64,000 nucleotides of DNA from Clostridium estertheticum. Lineage in GTDB: Bacteria > Bacillota > Clostridia > Clostridiales > Clostridiaceae. Within the stretch, counting starts at the first letter, position 1. Each line of letters starts with the position of its first letter. The position numbers were made by a program, and so were the translations under genes. Positions 25,270-33,986 of the stretch are shown piece after piece. The notes beneath the pieces are model-generated. The model saw only the letters and a program-made list of their open reading frames with translations, was not told the origin of the DNA and searched no databases. The stretch spans positions 1,984,001 to 2,048,000 of the forward strand of contig NZ_CP086239.1 of assembly GCF_026650985.1 (NCBI RefSeq), given 5' to 3'.

Positions 25270-25989
25270 TTAAGTTATACTTGGCTGCTTACCTTCAACT
25301 TCTGCAATGATTTCTTTTCCAAGTTTATGAAAAGTCATAACGTCCATGTTTTTCCCAGTTTCTTTTTTTACTCTTTCAGCCATTTCACTTGCTGATGCAT
25401 TTGTAAAAGATAAAACTAAAATTTCATCAGAGTTGTAATTATATTTTTCTAGAAGATATTTTATCTTTCCAACAATTGTAGTTGTCTTACCAGTTCCTGC
25501 CCCAGCTATAACAAGATTGTTTATCTCCTCTTTTATTACACATTCTCTCTGCTGCTGATCTAAAGCTCTCCCTTCAATATTGTCGAATAAATTCTTATAA
25601 TTTATTTTTTCAATTCGAATAAATTTCTTATTATAATCATCTCTTATTTTTTCTATATTACTATATTTATTTTTAAATTCATCTATTGAGTTTAATATGT
25701 CTTTATCCAGTTTCAACTTCTCATACTTCCACTTTTTATCCACTTTAGAATACAATTCTTTATACTTATATTTCCACTTTTCTTTTATAAAATAAGTATA
25801 ATAGAAATCTTTTGTATAACCATTTAGTTCTTCACATGCAATCTTGAATTCATTAACTATTTTATTGAAGCACTCTCTTTGTTCTTGAATTCTTATAAAC
25901 CTTTTTTTGCTTGAGGAAATAAAAAGCATAGCTACTATTAAACCCAAAATCACTAATAGAATATTATTACTCAAAACTTCACCTTCCAA
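25270..25989 (-). CDS. UvrD/helicase IV-like helicase, N-terminal part (split gene)
   Basis: 239 residues. An N-terminal hydrophobic helix (NNILLVILGLIVAMLFI) is followed by a charged coiled region. After a Q-motif-like LDQQQRECV comes Walker A (NLVIAGAGTGKTTTIVGKIK), motif Ia (ILVLSFTNASASEMAERVKK) and TFHKLGKEII. It ends at TAA 25270-25272, but the same frame continues directly into the gene at 23365-25254. A membrane anchor on a UvrD-like helicase is unusual. RBS is weak (GGAAGG). Confidence 0.75.
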   Translation of the reverse strand: MEGEVLSNNILLVILGLIVAMLFISSSKKRFIRIQEQRECFNKIVNEFKIACEELNGYTKDFYYTYFIKEKWKYKYKELYSKVDKKWKYEKLKLDKDILNSIDEFKNKYSNIEKIRDDYNKKFIRIEKINYKNLFDNIEGRALDQQQRECVIKEEINNLVIAGAGTGKTTTIVGKIKYLLEKYNYNSDEILVLSFTNASASEMAERVKKETGKNMDVMTFHKLGKEIIAEVEGKQPSIT

Positions 25990-26154
25990 CGATATTTTTC
26001 AATTGTGCCATCAATACTTCTTAGAAAAATTGCTCAGTAAATTTCATGATATTTTAGTGGCAAACAATTAATTATATTATAGCCCATTTTTTCCTAAATT
26101 CCTACGCCTCTTTACAATGCTCACCAGGTGGGACATTTTATTTCATTACTACTA

Positions 26155-26203
26155 TAATCTAGATATGTTTTAAGGGATCCCCTGTTTTGGAAATCCCTTT
26201 TAC
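26155..26203. terminator. terminator-like hairpin, copy 2 of a shared sequence
   Basis: ATCTAGATATGTTTTAAGGG, then ATCCCC-TGTTTT-GGAAAT and CCCTTTTAC: the same element as at 23164-23214 with a slightly altered stem. It lies after the stop of the DUF4046-like gene (26273) and before the helicase start. Confidence 0.65.
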
Positions 26204-26272
26204 AATTTGTTCACGACCCCAGTACCTGTGACTGAGGTATATAATTTTCTCGCCCGCTGGTCTGCTTATGCA

Positions 26273-27061
26273 TTAATTTTTCATAGTTCTTAACACTACA
26301 TCTTCAATATAGCCATCATTTGCTTCCCTTATAGCTCTTGTTGTATTATCGTTATAATACTTACCTAACAACATGCTTAATCCATATTTTGCAAAAATTT
26401 TTCTATCTATTTGTTCATTTGGTATGTTCACTTTTAAGATCAACCATTTTACAGCCCTAATCCTATTTATTTCACTTTCCCATGTTCCATTAGGAACCTC
26501 ACCATTTATTATTTCCCAAGGTTGTATCTCAAATTGATATACAGCTTTAATTATTTTAAATAAACTAGGATAATAATTATGTAACGTACCTAACCCATTT
26601 TTCTCAAGAAGACTCCAACATAATTTTTCTTTTACATCCTCTATGTTCCATTTCATTTCTATTTCGAATAAATATTTTAAGGCATCAACTCTATTTTCTT
26701 CATTTGCCCAGTAACTTTTAGGTACTTTATCTAGCTTAAATTGCCAAGGTTGATAATGCACATCTGGATAAGTACATATTACATAACGAATGGCTGAACG
26801 CCCAAATAATTTTGAAGCAGTATGGAGCTTGTACTTTGTTAAGAACATTTTAGATACTTCTCTTTTTACATCCGTCTTATTTAATTTAAGTTTTTCATCT
26901 ATTAAATATTTTAATAACTTAATAGCAACATGTTTTGCTTCTGCTACACTTCTATTAGCCCAAAACCCTGATGGAAAGTTCAAGATTCTTCCTTGTAACA
27001 ATAGTTCATATATATCAATATCATCTAAATAGTTAAAATCAACTTTTAAATTATTAACCAT
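26273..27061 (-). CDS. DUF4046-like repeat protein
   Basis: 262 residues. Three imperfect repeats of about 70-80 residues each contain an FP/VP-x-FW/YW/TW element: ILNFPSGFWANRSVAEAKHV, KLDKVPKSYWANEENRVDAL and INGEVPNGTWESEINRIRAV. Each is followed by a helix with YLI/WLI. YPDVHYQPWQF and QFEIQPWEI add a conserved PW. This resembles the DUF4046 family of Firmicutes, whose function is not known to me. It is predicted soluble. Confidence 0.6.
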   Translation of the reverse strand: MVNNLKVDFNYLDDIDIYELLLQGRILNFPSGFWANRSVAEAKHVAIKLLKYLIDEKLKLNKTDVKREVSKMFLTKYKLHTASKLFGRSAIRYVICTYPDVHYQPWQFKLDKVPKSYWANEENRVDALKYLFEIEMKWNIEDVKEKLCWSLLEKNGLGTLHNYYPSLFKIIKAVYQFEIQPWEIINGEVPNGTWESEINRIRAVKWLILKVNIPNEQIDRKIFAKYGLSMLLGKYYNDNTTRAIREANDGYIEDVVLRTMKN

Positions 27062-27156
27062 ATCAATAATTCACCTCTACCATGTATTTTCAGGAATTTG
27101 AAAATGAAATGGAGATATTTTTTCTTATATATGCATATAGTAAAATTCCTCTTTAT

Positions 27157-28413
27157 TCATAATTTTTCATTTTGCCTACCACTGCAATCGATTGACTTAA
27201 GTAATGCCTTTACGATTATCTTCTTAGAAGAATTTTCTTCATACTTATTTACAACGCGGTCGAGTATCATATTTGCTTGTTCATATGTTGTTCCAGAAAG
27301 TATAACAAGTATTTGAGTCTCACTCCATGCTGTCACAACATCACCTTCACGAAGATCCTGTATTAATATATTAAGAAACGACCCAATTCCATTTTTCATT
27401 ACTTTACTATCATGTGTCCTATTTTTTGTCCTAGTTATTGTGAATAATCCCATAAATACAATTTGTTTAGTCCTTACTGCTCTATGACATTCTAATTTAT
27501 AAACGGAAACAAAAGTATCTGGTTCACAAAAGAAAGCACCATCCGATTCATGGTTATCCATCATCATTTTCTGAAAAGAACCCAAATCAACTAAACCCTT
27601 GTTGTTTTTACATTTAATCTTGCTATATAGCTTTTGTAGGTCAGATGATGGTTTTACTCCCATCTCCTCATACAGCATAGACGTTACATATTCGTATTGT
27701 TTTTGTGCTTGGACCATATTACCCTCTTCAATAAGTGCTTCAATATAAGGTAAATGAATACTTTCTTCGAATGGTTGAATCATTAATGCCTCTTCACATA
27801 CCCTCAAAATATCCTTGTTTCTTCTATAATTTTTTAATAGTTTTATTAGATTAGCGATTATATCCATGTAAATACGATGATAATAGTTTCTAACAGGCAT
27901 TACCCACTCATTGTAGGAGTCTTCGCAAAGATAATCACCTTTGTATAACATTAATGCCCTTTGGGAAATTTCAATTGCATTAAGAAAATCTTCATTTTTC
28001 TCATAAGTTTTAGCTTTTTCATAAAGCTCTTCAAACTCATCAACATCCGTCCAATAATGTGATTTCTTATTCCAGCTATAACACCCCTGTGAATAATTTA
28101 TAACTGACTCTCCATCTTTATTTACCCCTTTATAATCTAGAAGCATTCTAAGTCTGTAAACAAGATTTTGCAAAGCTTTTACAGGGTTATCGCATTCTTT
28201 ATCATTCCATAAAACATCGAAAAAGTTTTCTTGCACAATTCTTTTATTTCTATATGTAAGAGTATACTTAAATAAATTCCACACTTGTTGAGACCGCTTA
28301 CAATCATTTGAAATAACCTTCCCATCTAATACTACTTCGAAACAACCCAATGTATATACTTTTAAACACTCTTCATCATTTTCGTAAGTAAGCTTTAAAT
28401 TATTCGCTAACAA
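27157..28413 (-). CDS. SARP/BTAD family transcriptional activator of the polysaccharide locus
   Basis: 418 residues from a TTG preceded by GGGGGG. Residues about 15-110 form an OmpR-type winged helix (VYTLGCFEVVLDGKV, CKRSQQVWNLFKYTL). Residues 125-275 are a bacterial transcriptional activator domain with TPR-like helices (YNEWVMPVRNYYHRIYMDII, EESIHLPYIEALIEEGN). The C-terminus from about 305 resembles a degenerate GGDEF/cyclase-like fold. SARPs bind direct repeats spaced 11 bp just upstream of -10; such repeats precede four operons here. It is likely the local activator, possibly autoregulated. Confidence 0.8.
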   Translation of the reverse strand: MLANNLKLTYENDEECLKVYTLGCFEVVLDGKVISNDCKRSQQVWNLFKYTLTYRNKRIVQENFFDVLWNDKECDNPVKALQNLVYRLRMLLDYKGVNKDGESVINYSQGCYSWNKKSHYWTDVDEFEELYEKAKTYEKNEDFLNAIEISQRALMLYKGDYLCEDSYNEWVMPVRNYYHRIYMDIIANLIKLLKNYRRNKDILRVCEEALMIQPFEESIHLPYIEALIEEGNMVQAQKQYEYVTSMLYEEMGVKPSSDLQKLYSKIKCKNNKGLVDLGSFQKMMMDNHESDGAFFCEPDTFVSVYKLECHRAVRTKQIVFMGLFTITRTKNRTHDSKVMKNGIGSFLNILIQDLREGDVVTAWSETQILVILSGTTYEQANMILDRVVNKYEENSSKKIIVKALLKSIDCSGRQNEKL

Positions 28414-28627
28414 GGATTCCCCCCCTTATATATTGTTTTTTTCTATAAAAGGAGTGGATTCACTATTAGCTCATCATATTCAAAGTGACCAATTTAGAAT
28501 ATGTTTCATTGCCTCCAAGTATTTTTTGAATTTATTGGATATTAATACCATATTATACTATTATATACTACTTATGGTATTTTTTACAATATTTTTTTAA
28601 TAATTACAGAATATTCTATTTGTTTCA

Positions 28628-28720
28628 TTATCCTTTGTTCTTACACACATATTTTATAGATCTCCTTTCAAACTCTAATTTACTTGAAAGCGCTGCCTCA
28701 TTATTCTCATTGATGCTCAT
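28628..28720 (-). pseudogene. out-of-frame C-terminal piece of the small SARP-unit protein
   Basis: The 30-codon frame MSINENNEAALSSKLEFERR, ending KYVCKNKG, corresponds to the C-terminus of the paralog at 31336-31662 (NDEATSLSDLEVKRRKM, ending EYVCKNK). In this copy it is separated from the main frame (28740-28970) by a stop and a frame change, indicating decay or a split gene. Confidence 0.6.
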
Positions 28721-28739
28721 AATGTTTACTACCCTTTAA

Positions 28740-28970
28740 CTATAATGGAATTACCTCTTTCACCCATGAACGAAACTCATTACTTGGCTGCGATAATTGT
28801 ACCTCGTTCAATTTTCCATTTATTAGTATAATCATTTCAATTAAGCTTCTAAAATAGCTTGTCTGATTTGATTGGCAGTGCTGTATTTCCCCCTGTATGC
28901 TTCTATCATTGTTAATGATGATATTTAAGGTAAAGTCTTGTGGTCCATTATCATTCATCTTCATAATCAA
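28740..28970 (-). CDS. small protein of the SARP-controlled family, C-terminally frameshifted
   Basis: 76 residues, starting MIMKMNDNGPQDFTLNIIIN, with GGGGAATTG upstream. It is a paralog of the 108-residue protein at 31336-31662 (shared MIM-MND, DFTLN, HFRS/YFRS-LEM). Both genes follow nearly identical promoter elements. The segment around the paralog's WLDG region is shortened and the frame ends early (WVKEVIPL). Function unknown. It lies upstream of the SARP gene and may be co-transcribed with it across a 326-bp gap. Confidence 0.55.
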   Translation of the reverse strand: MIMKMNDNGPQDFTLNIIINNDRSIQGEIQHCQSNQTSYFRSLIEMIILINGKLNEVQLSQPSNEFRSWVKEVIPL

Positions 28971-28980
28971 TTCCCCTTAG

Positions 28981-29110
28981 TGCCATACTTAATAATGACT
29001 ACAAGTAAATATTACCATTATATAGTCATATCTTAGTCCTTACTTACTCTCATTTAAATCCTTAACCAATCATAAAATAAACTTACTTCAGTCACAGTTC
29101 AATCACGAAC
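28981..29110 (-). promoter_or_regulatory. SARP-type promoter element A
   Basis: About 130 bp matching elements B-D. On the minus strand it has GATT/GACT-type half sites every 11 bp (CGTGATTGAAC, TGTGACTGAAG, AAGGATTTAAA, AAGGACTAAGA, TATGACTATAT). The -10 region reads TTGTAGT, poorer than the others. It drives the 28740 gene and perhaps the SARP gene. Confidence 0.7.
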
Positions 29111-29193
29111 AATACAAAAAAATGTAAAAACTGACAGAAGTAACTTTACATCAATAGGAGCCTTATGAATTAGGGCCTTCGCTATTGCTATTC

Positions 29194-30594
29194 TTATATA
29201 ATTGCACCTTTATCAGATTCCTTAAATTTCCTTTTAGTTTTAACTTTATTTTTCTTTTTTTTACCATTAGAATAATAATCATATCCATAACCCACAAACA
29301 CTCTTTTATCCACTTTATTTAATACGGCTCCAATCAATGTAGCATTAACATTTGTTAATAATTGTTTTGATTTTTTACAAATTTCTATTTTTGTTTGTTC
29401 GCAGCTTATTACTAAAATAACTCCAATTTTATCAGTAACTAAGGTAAGAGCATCTGTAAATGCAACTATTGGAGGGGTGTCAAGTATTACATAATCATAT
29501 TCTTTTTCCATATCATTAATAAAGTTCTGCATCTTCTGAGATGATAATAACTCCGACGAATTGTAATTAACTATTCCAGCAGTTATTACGTTAAAATTAT
29601 CATTAATTTTTATTATACTTTCCTCAACTTTTCTTTCCTTTAAAATTATATCTGCCAACCCTTCATTGTTGCTAATATTAAAGCATCTATGAACATTAGG
29701 TTTTCTAAGATCACAATCAACAAGTAAAACCCTCTTTCCTGCCTTTGCTATGGCAAAAGCAACATTGGTTGAAACCGAAGTTTTACCTTCCTTAGGGATT
29801 GAGCTAGAAACCATTAATGTGTTTATTCCTCTGTTCTCCATAGAAAATAGTAAATTAGTTCTCATGCTTTTAAACGCTTCTGTAACTGCCGATTTAGGTT
29901 GTTTCTCTACAATAAGGTTTTCCATCTTATTTTGTTTTGGAATTAATCCCATGGTAGGTAATCCTAATTTTCGTTCTACATCCTCTTCATTTTTAATTGT
30001 ATTATCCAAATAATCTATAAAAAAAACTAGAGACGCTGAAAATATTAAACCTAGGATAAATGCTATAAAAATATTCAACATCTTGTTTGGCTTTATCGGT
30101 GCTTCAGTAGTCAAAGCCTTATCCATTATTTTCACACTGCCTGAGGGTAGAAGCTTTTGAGATTCTTCTATAAAAGCTTGGGTTACAGCATTCGCTCCTT
30201 GCTCTGCTACTTCTGTATTTTGATTCTTGTAAGAGATATCTACTATTTGTGTGCCTGTTTCAGGTGTAATATCTACGTTTGACATGAATTCTTCCCAAGA
30301 TACACCCAAATTCAATCTTCCAAGAGCATTTTCAGCTACTACCCTGGATTTTGCAATTTGACTGTATGTCTGTATCAAATCTTGGTACATGGTTACTTCA
30401 CTCGCTGTAATCTTATCAGTACTATCTTTCCCAACGATAACTGTACATTTAGCTTCGTATACAGGTTTAAGCACATAAAAACTTACTATTCCAGTTATAA
30501 TAGTTGCAAAAACTGTTATTAAAACTATTAATTTTATTCGTTTTCTAATTATTTTTAAAAAATCTTTAATATTTATGTAATTTTCCTCTTCCAT
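29194..30594 (-). CDS. fused Wzz/CpsC and BY-kinase (CpsD-like) chain-length regulator
   Basis: The start is at MEEENYINIKDFLKIIRKRI (30594; AAGGGG upstream), about 466 residues. A Wzz domain at 5-200 has two membrane helices (LIVLITVFATIITGIV; NIFIAFILGLIFSASLVFFI). It is followed by a tyrosine kinase domain: Walker A SSSIPKEGKTSVSTNVAFAI, Walker A' VLLVDCDLRKP and DYVILDTPP. The C-terminus has the Tyr cluster (GYGYDYYS) for autophosphorylation. It controls polysaccharide polymerisation and export together with the Wzy and Wzx proteins encoded nearby. Confidence 0.9.
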   Translation of the reverse strand: MEEENYINIKDFLKIIRKRIKLIVLITVFATIITGIVSFYVLKPVYEAKCTVIVGKDSTDKITASEVTMYQDLIQTYSQIAKSRVVAENALGRLNLGVSWEEFMSNVDITPETGTQIVDISYKNQNTEVAEQGANAVTQAFIEESQKLLPSGSVKIMDKALTTEAPIKPNKMLNIFIAFILGLIFSASLVFFIDYLDNTIKNEEDVERKLGLPTMGLIPKQNKMENLIVEKQPKSAVTEAFKSMRTNLLFSMENRGINTLMVSSSIPKEGKTSVSTNVAFAIAKAGKRVLLVDCDLRKPNVHRCFNISNNEGLADIILKERKVEESIIKINDNFNVITAGIVNYNSSELLSSQKMQNFINDMEKEYDYVILDTPPIVAFTDALTLVTDKIGVILVISCEQTKIEICKKSKQLLTNVNATLIGAVLNKVDKRVFVGYGYDYYSNGKKKKNKVKTKRKFKESDKGAII

Positions 30595-30621
30595 AATGCA
30601 CCCCTTCATTTATTGAATCTC

Positions 30622-31284
30622 CTAAGCAGCGTTTTTATCACCGAGCAATACAAACACCGTTTTTATAATAAGCTTTATATCAATCCAAGTATTTCTTTCC
30701 TTAATATATTTTATGTCTAGCTCCATCCACTCTTCGAAACCAATATTATTTCTACCCATTACCTGCCAATAACATGTTAACCCTGGTTTAGCCAGTAATT
30801 TTTGTTTATGATAGGAGTTAAAGCAGCTAACTTCTTTTGGCAAATTAGGTCTAGGTCCAACTAATGACATATTTCCTTTAAGTACATTAAGTAACTGTGG
30901 TAATTCATCAATACTAGTTTTCCTTATAATCCTACCCACACTTGTAACTCTTGGATCTCTCTTAATCTTAAACATAGGTCCAGACATTTCGTTTTTAGTA
31001 ATTAGTTCTTTTTTAAGCTCTTCGGCATTATTAATCATAGATCTAAACTTATACATTTTAAATATATTTCCATTAATTCCAACTCTTTCTTGAGAGAAAA
31101 CAATTTTACCTTTAGAATTTAACTTTATAGCAATAGCCGTACCTAGCATAATTGGTAATAAGAATATAATTCCAACTATTGCTCCTATTATATCTATAAA
31201 TCTCTTTACAAAAAAATAGTAATGTCTTTTTATAATCTTTATATCTCCTGTATTATAAGTAACATCAGTTTGTAAGTCTGCCAT
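30622..31284 (-). CDS. initiating sugar-phosphate transferase (undecaprenyl-phosphate)
   Basis: The start is at MADLQTDV (31284, AAAGGAGAG upstream), 220 residues. A membrane helix (FIDIIGAIVGIIFLLPIMLG) precedes the bacterial sugar transferase domain with SQERVGINGNIFKMYKFRSM, RKTSIDELPQLLNVLKGNMS, LVGPRP and KPGLTCYWQVMGRNN. It transfers the first sugar phosphate to the lipid carrier at the membrane. It lies between the small SARP-unit protein and the BY-kinase in one operon. Confidence 0.92.
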   Translation of the reverse strand: MADLQTDVTYNTGDIKIIKRHYYFFVKRFIDIIGAIVGIIFLLPIMLGTAIAIKLNSKGKIVFSQERVGINGNIFKMYKFRSMINNAEELKKELITKNEMSGPMFKIKRDPRVTSVGRIIRKTSIDELPQLLNVLKGNMSLVGPRPNLPKEVSCFNSYHKQKLLAKPGLTCYWQVMGRNNIGFEEWMELDIKYIKERNTWIDIKLIIKTVFVLLGDKNAA

Positions 31285-31335
31285 ATGGCTCTCCTTTCTT
31301 CTATTCATAAACAGTACTTAACTATTTACCTTCTT

Positions 31336-31662
31336 TTATTTTTTATTCTTACAAACATATTCTCTATACATTTTTCTTCTTTTTACCTCTAGGTCACTTA
31401 ATGATGTAGCCTCGTCATTCTCCTCCCATGAATTAAACTCAATATCTTTACTCTTTGCCTTATCACTTGTTAATGCATCCTCAATTAGCATCATCATTTC
31501 AAGGCAACTACGAAAATGTCTAGTTTGCTTTCCATCTAACCATTTAATTGTCCCTTGCCAGCTTGTATTTTGCCTATATTGTATCTTTACTAAAAAGGAT
31601 GTGGATGTTCCCATGTTTAAAGTAAAATCTTCTGATTTGTTATCATTCATCTCCATAATCAA
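31336..31662 (-). CDS. small conserved protein heading the SARP-controlled operon B
   Basis: 108 residues, MIMEMNDNKSEDFTLNMGTS, then FLVKIQYRQNTSWQGTIKWL, RHFRSCLEMMMLIEDAL, and a basic tail ending YVCKNKK. The middle looks like a short beta-alpha fold in which strands (VKIQYRQ, QGTIKWLDG) precede one helix. I do not recognise a named family. It is the first gene of the operon with the priming transferase and BY-kinase, and has a degenerated paralog at 28740. This suggests a role in regulation or assembly of the polysaccharide, by inference only. Confidence 0.6.
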   Translation of the reverse strand: MIMEMNDNKSEDFTLNMGTSTSFLVKIQYRQNTSWQGTIKWLDGKQTRHFRSCLEMMMLIEDALTSDKAKSKDIEFNSWEENDEATSLSDLEVKRRKMYREYVCKNKK

Positions 31663-31675
31663 TTCCCCTTAGTTT

Positions 31676-31802
31676 CATACTTAAATAATGACTATAAACA
31701 AATATTACCATGAGATGGTCACATATTAGTCCTTACTTATCCTCATTTAGCTCCTTAGCTAATCATGAAATAAACTAAGTTCAGTCACTGCACAGTCACA
31801 TG
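31676..31802 (-). promoter_or_regulatory. SARP-type promoter element B
   Basis: On the minus strand the 11-bp blocks read TGTGACTGTGC, AGTGACTGAAC, TTAGTTTATTT, CATGATTAGCT and, further down, AAGGACTAATA and TGTGACCATCT. They are followed by TTTATAGT as -10. It drives the operon 31662 to 29194 and lies between it and the divergent beta-helix gene (31903). Confidence 0.75.
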
Positions 31803-31902
31803 TAAAAAAACATTACAATAAAAACTCCTATTTAGTCTAAAACAATATAATTTTCAATATATTACTATAGAGTAAATTTAAAGATTGGAGTATTGATTTT
31901 TT

Positions 31903-33933
31903 ATGAAAATTATCTTTAAGAAATATTTTTTTAAATTTATAGTGTTTATTTTAGTAACTATATTGTTATGCTCATTAATTTACATATTCTATAAACCTAA
32001 CTCCAATATTAATTTTTATATATCAACTTATGGTAATGATAATAGTATCGGAAGCAAATCTCATCCTTTTAAAACTTTAGAAGGTGCAAGAGATGCCATC
32101 AGAAACACAAAAAAAAATACAGCAATTCATAAAGATATAATCGTATTCTTTCGTGGTGGCAACTATTTCATAAACAAAAGCATTGAACTAGAAAAAATTG
32201 ATTCTGGTAATAAGCAATTATCCATAACCTACAAATCCTATAAAAAAGAAAAAGTATTTTTTATCGGAGGATACAATCTACCAAATACTGATTTTAAGCC
32301 ACTCACTGATAAAACTATACTTGATAAATTTATAAATAAAGAGGCCGCAAAGAATATACTTGTTGCTGATTTTTCCAAATACCCTATGGATTTTGCTAGT
32401 AGTAAAGAGATCATAAGTAATGCTCCTGAGTTATTTTATAATAATGATCCAATGACCATAGCTCGATTTCCAAATTACAAATTTCTTTCTACAGGACAAG
32501 TTATTAAAAAAACCAATGACACAATAAATTCCTTTAAATATAATGGAAATGAGCCTTTACTTTGGAATAGAAATAAAACCATATTGATGAGTGGTTATTG
32601 GTTTCATAATTGGAGTGATTCTACTATTAAAGTTTCAACTATTGACATACTTAATAACATTATTAGCTCCACCACTAAATTACCTTATGGAATAAAAGAA
32701 GGACAGAGATTTTATTTCTTTAATATATTAGAGGAGCTTGATAAGGCTGGAGAATATTATATAGACTATGACAAGAAGCTTCTATACTTTCTTCCTAACT
32801 CCCCTATAAAAAATTCAAAGATACAATTATCAGTGCTTACTGCTCCATTTATCCAAATGACAGATGTATCAAATGTAACCATTGAAGGTATTACCTTTGA
32901 AAACAGCAGAACTACTAACATTGTAATCAACAATGGATTAAATAATAAAATTAAAGATTGTGTAATAAGAAATACTTCTCAAAATGCTATTTCTATTAAT
33001 GGCGGAACAAATAATGGAGTAGAAAATTGTGAGGTTTATAATACTGGAACGGGTGGATTAGTTATTACTGGAGGTAATAGAAACACACTTACCCCCTGTA
33101 ATAACTATGCATCAAATAATGAAATATATAATTTTTCAAGAATTAAGAAGACCTATAGTGCAGCTATTAATATCTCTGGCGTTGGAATAATTGCTTCTCA
33201 CAATAGTATTCACGACGCACCCCATACTGCAATTTTATTTTCTGGTAATGATCATTTACTAGAATATAATGAAATATATAATGTAGCAACAGAAACAGAC
33301 GACGTTGGCGCTATATATACTGGCAGAGATTGGACTTTTAGAGGAAATATAATTAAATATAATTATTTGCATGACATTGATAATAATATTGGGAATTTTA
33401 ACGTGTCTGGGATCTATTTAGATGATTGCATGAGTAGTGCAGAAGTTTACGGAAATGTGTTTTATAAGGTTAAAAATCCAATTTTCATTGGAGGTGGAAG
33501 GGATAATATTATAGAAAACAATATAATTGTGGATTGTAAGACTTCTATTAACTTTGATGAAAGAGGGTTAACTTGGGATTTAAATGAATTATATTCAAAC
33601 TTAAGTAAAGTTCCCTATGAAAGTGATATTTGGACTAATAAATATCCTGAACTTAAATACTTATTAAAAAATGGTAGTCCTGGTATTCCTAATAATAACG
33701 TTATTGAAAATAATTTGCTTTATCAAACTAAGATGCCCTCAATTTCCGACTCTGTTATTAAGTATGGACATGTTAAGAATAATATTTGCTATGATGTAAA
33801 TCCTGGATTTGTAAATTCCACTAAAATGGACTTTAGATTGAGCAGAAATTCTATAATCTTTAAAGAAAATAAAAATTTTAAAAGTATTCCCTTTGAGAAT
33901 ATTGGTAGGAATGTTTTGACTGTTATTCATTGA
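31903..33933 (+). CDS. membrane-anchored right-handed parallel beta-helix protein
   Basis: 676 residues. An N-terminal helix (FIVFILVTILLCSLIYIFY) serves as signal anchor. The next part (FYISTYGNDNSIGSKSHPFK, TLEGARDAIR) is the typical start of glycoside hydrolase/polysaccharide lyase-like beta-helix proteins. Later come many short repeated strands with N-x-I-x-N and G-I-x-I patterns (residues about 320-560, for example NNKIKDCVIRNTSQNAISIN). It probably binds or cleaves the exopolysaccharide outside the cell. It is divergent from the SARP-driven operon B. Confidence 0.8.
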   Translation: MKIIFKKYFFKFIVFILVTILLCSLIYIFYKPNSNINFYISTYGNDNSIGSKSHPFKTLEGARDAIRNTKKNTAIHKDIIVFFRGGNYFINKSIELEKIDSGNKQLSITYKSYKKEKVFFIGGYNLPNTDFKPLTDKTILDKFINKEAAKNILVADFSKYPMDFASSKEIISNAPELFYNNDPMTIARFPNYKFLSTGQVIKKTNDTINSFKYNGNEPLLWNRNKTILMSGYWFHNWSDSTIKVSTIDILNNIISSTTKLPYGIKEGQRFYFFNILEELDKAGEYYIDYDKKLLYFLPNSPIKNSKIQLSVLTAPFIQMTDVSNVTIEGITFENSRTTNIVINNGLNNKIKDCVIRNTSQNAISINGGTNNGVENCEVYNTGTGGLVITGGNRNTLTPCNNYASNNEIYNFSRIKKTYSAAINISGVGIIASHNSIHDAPHTAILFSGNDHLLEYNEIYNVATETDDVGAIYTGRDWTFRGNIIKYNYLHDIDNNIGNFNVSGIYLDDCMSSAEVYGNVFYKVKNPIFIGGGRDNIIENNIIVDCKTSINFDERGLTWDLNELYSNLSKVPYESDIWTNKYPELKYLLKNGSPGIPNNNVIENNLLYQTKMPSISDSVIKYGHVKNNICYDVNPGFVNSTKMDFRLSRNSIIFKENKNFKSIPFENIGRNVLTVIH

Positions 33934-33986
33934 TGCTTCTAATTTTAATTGATACTTCTAATTTTAATTGATGCTTCTAATTTTAT
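33930..33986. repeat. three tandem 19-bp repeats
   Basis: TTGATGCTTCTAATTTTAA is repeated three times with one internal change (A for G in unit 2; a T in place of the final A in unit 3). The array spans the stop codons of the two convergent genes: the first TGA ends the beta-helix gene and the last unit overlaps the deacetylase stop. Confidence 0.85.

Noticed and set aside
33930-33986. Possible CRISPR-like array
   Set aside because: Units are directly adjacent, 19 bp long and without spacers; this is a tandem repeat.
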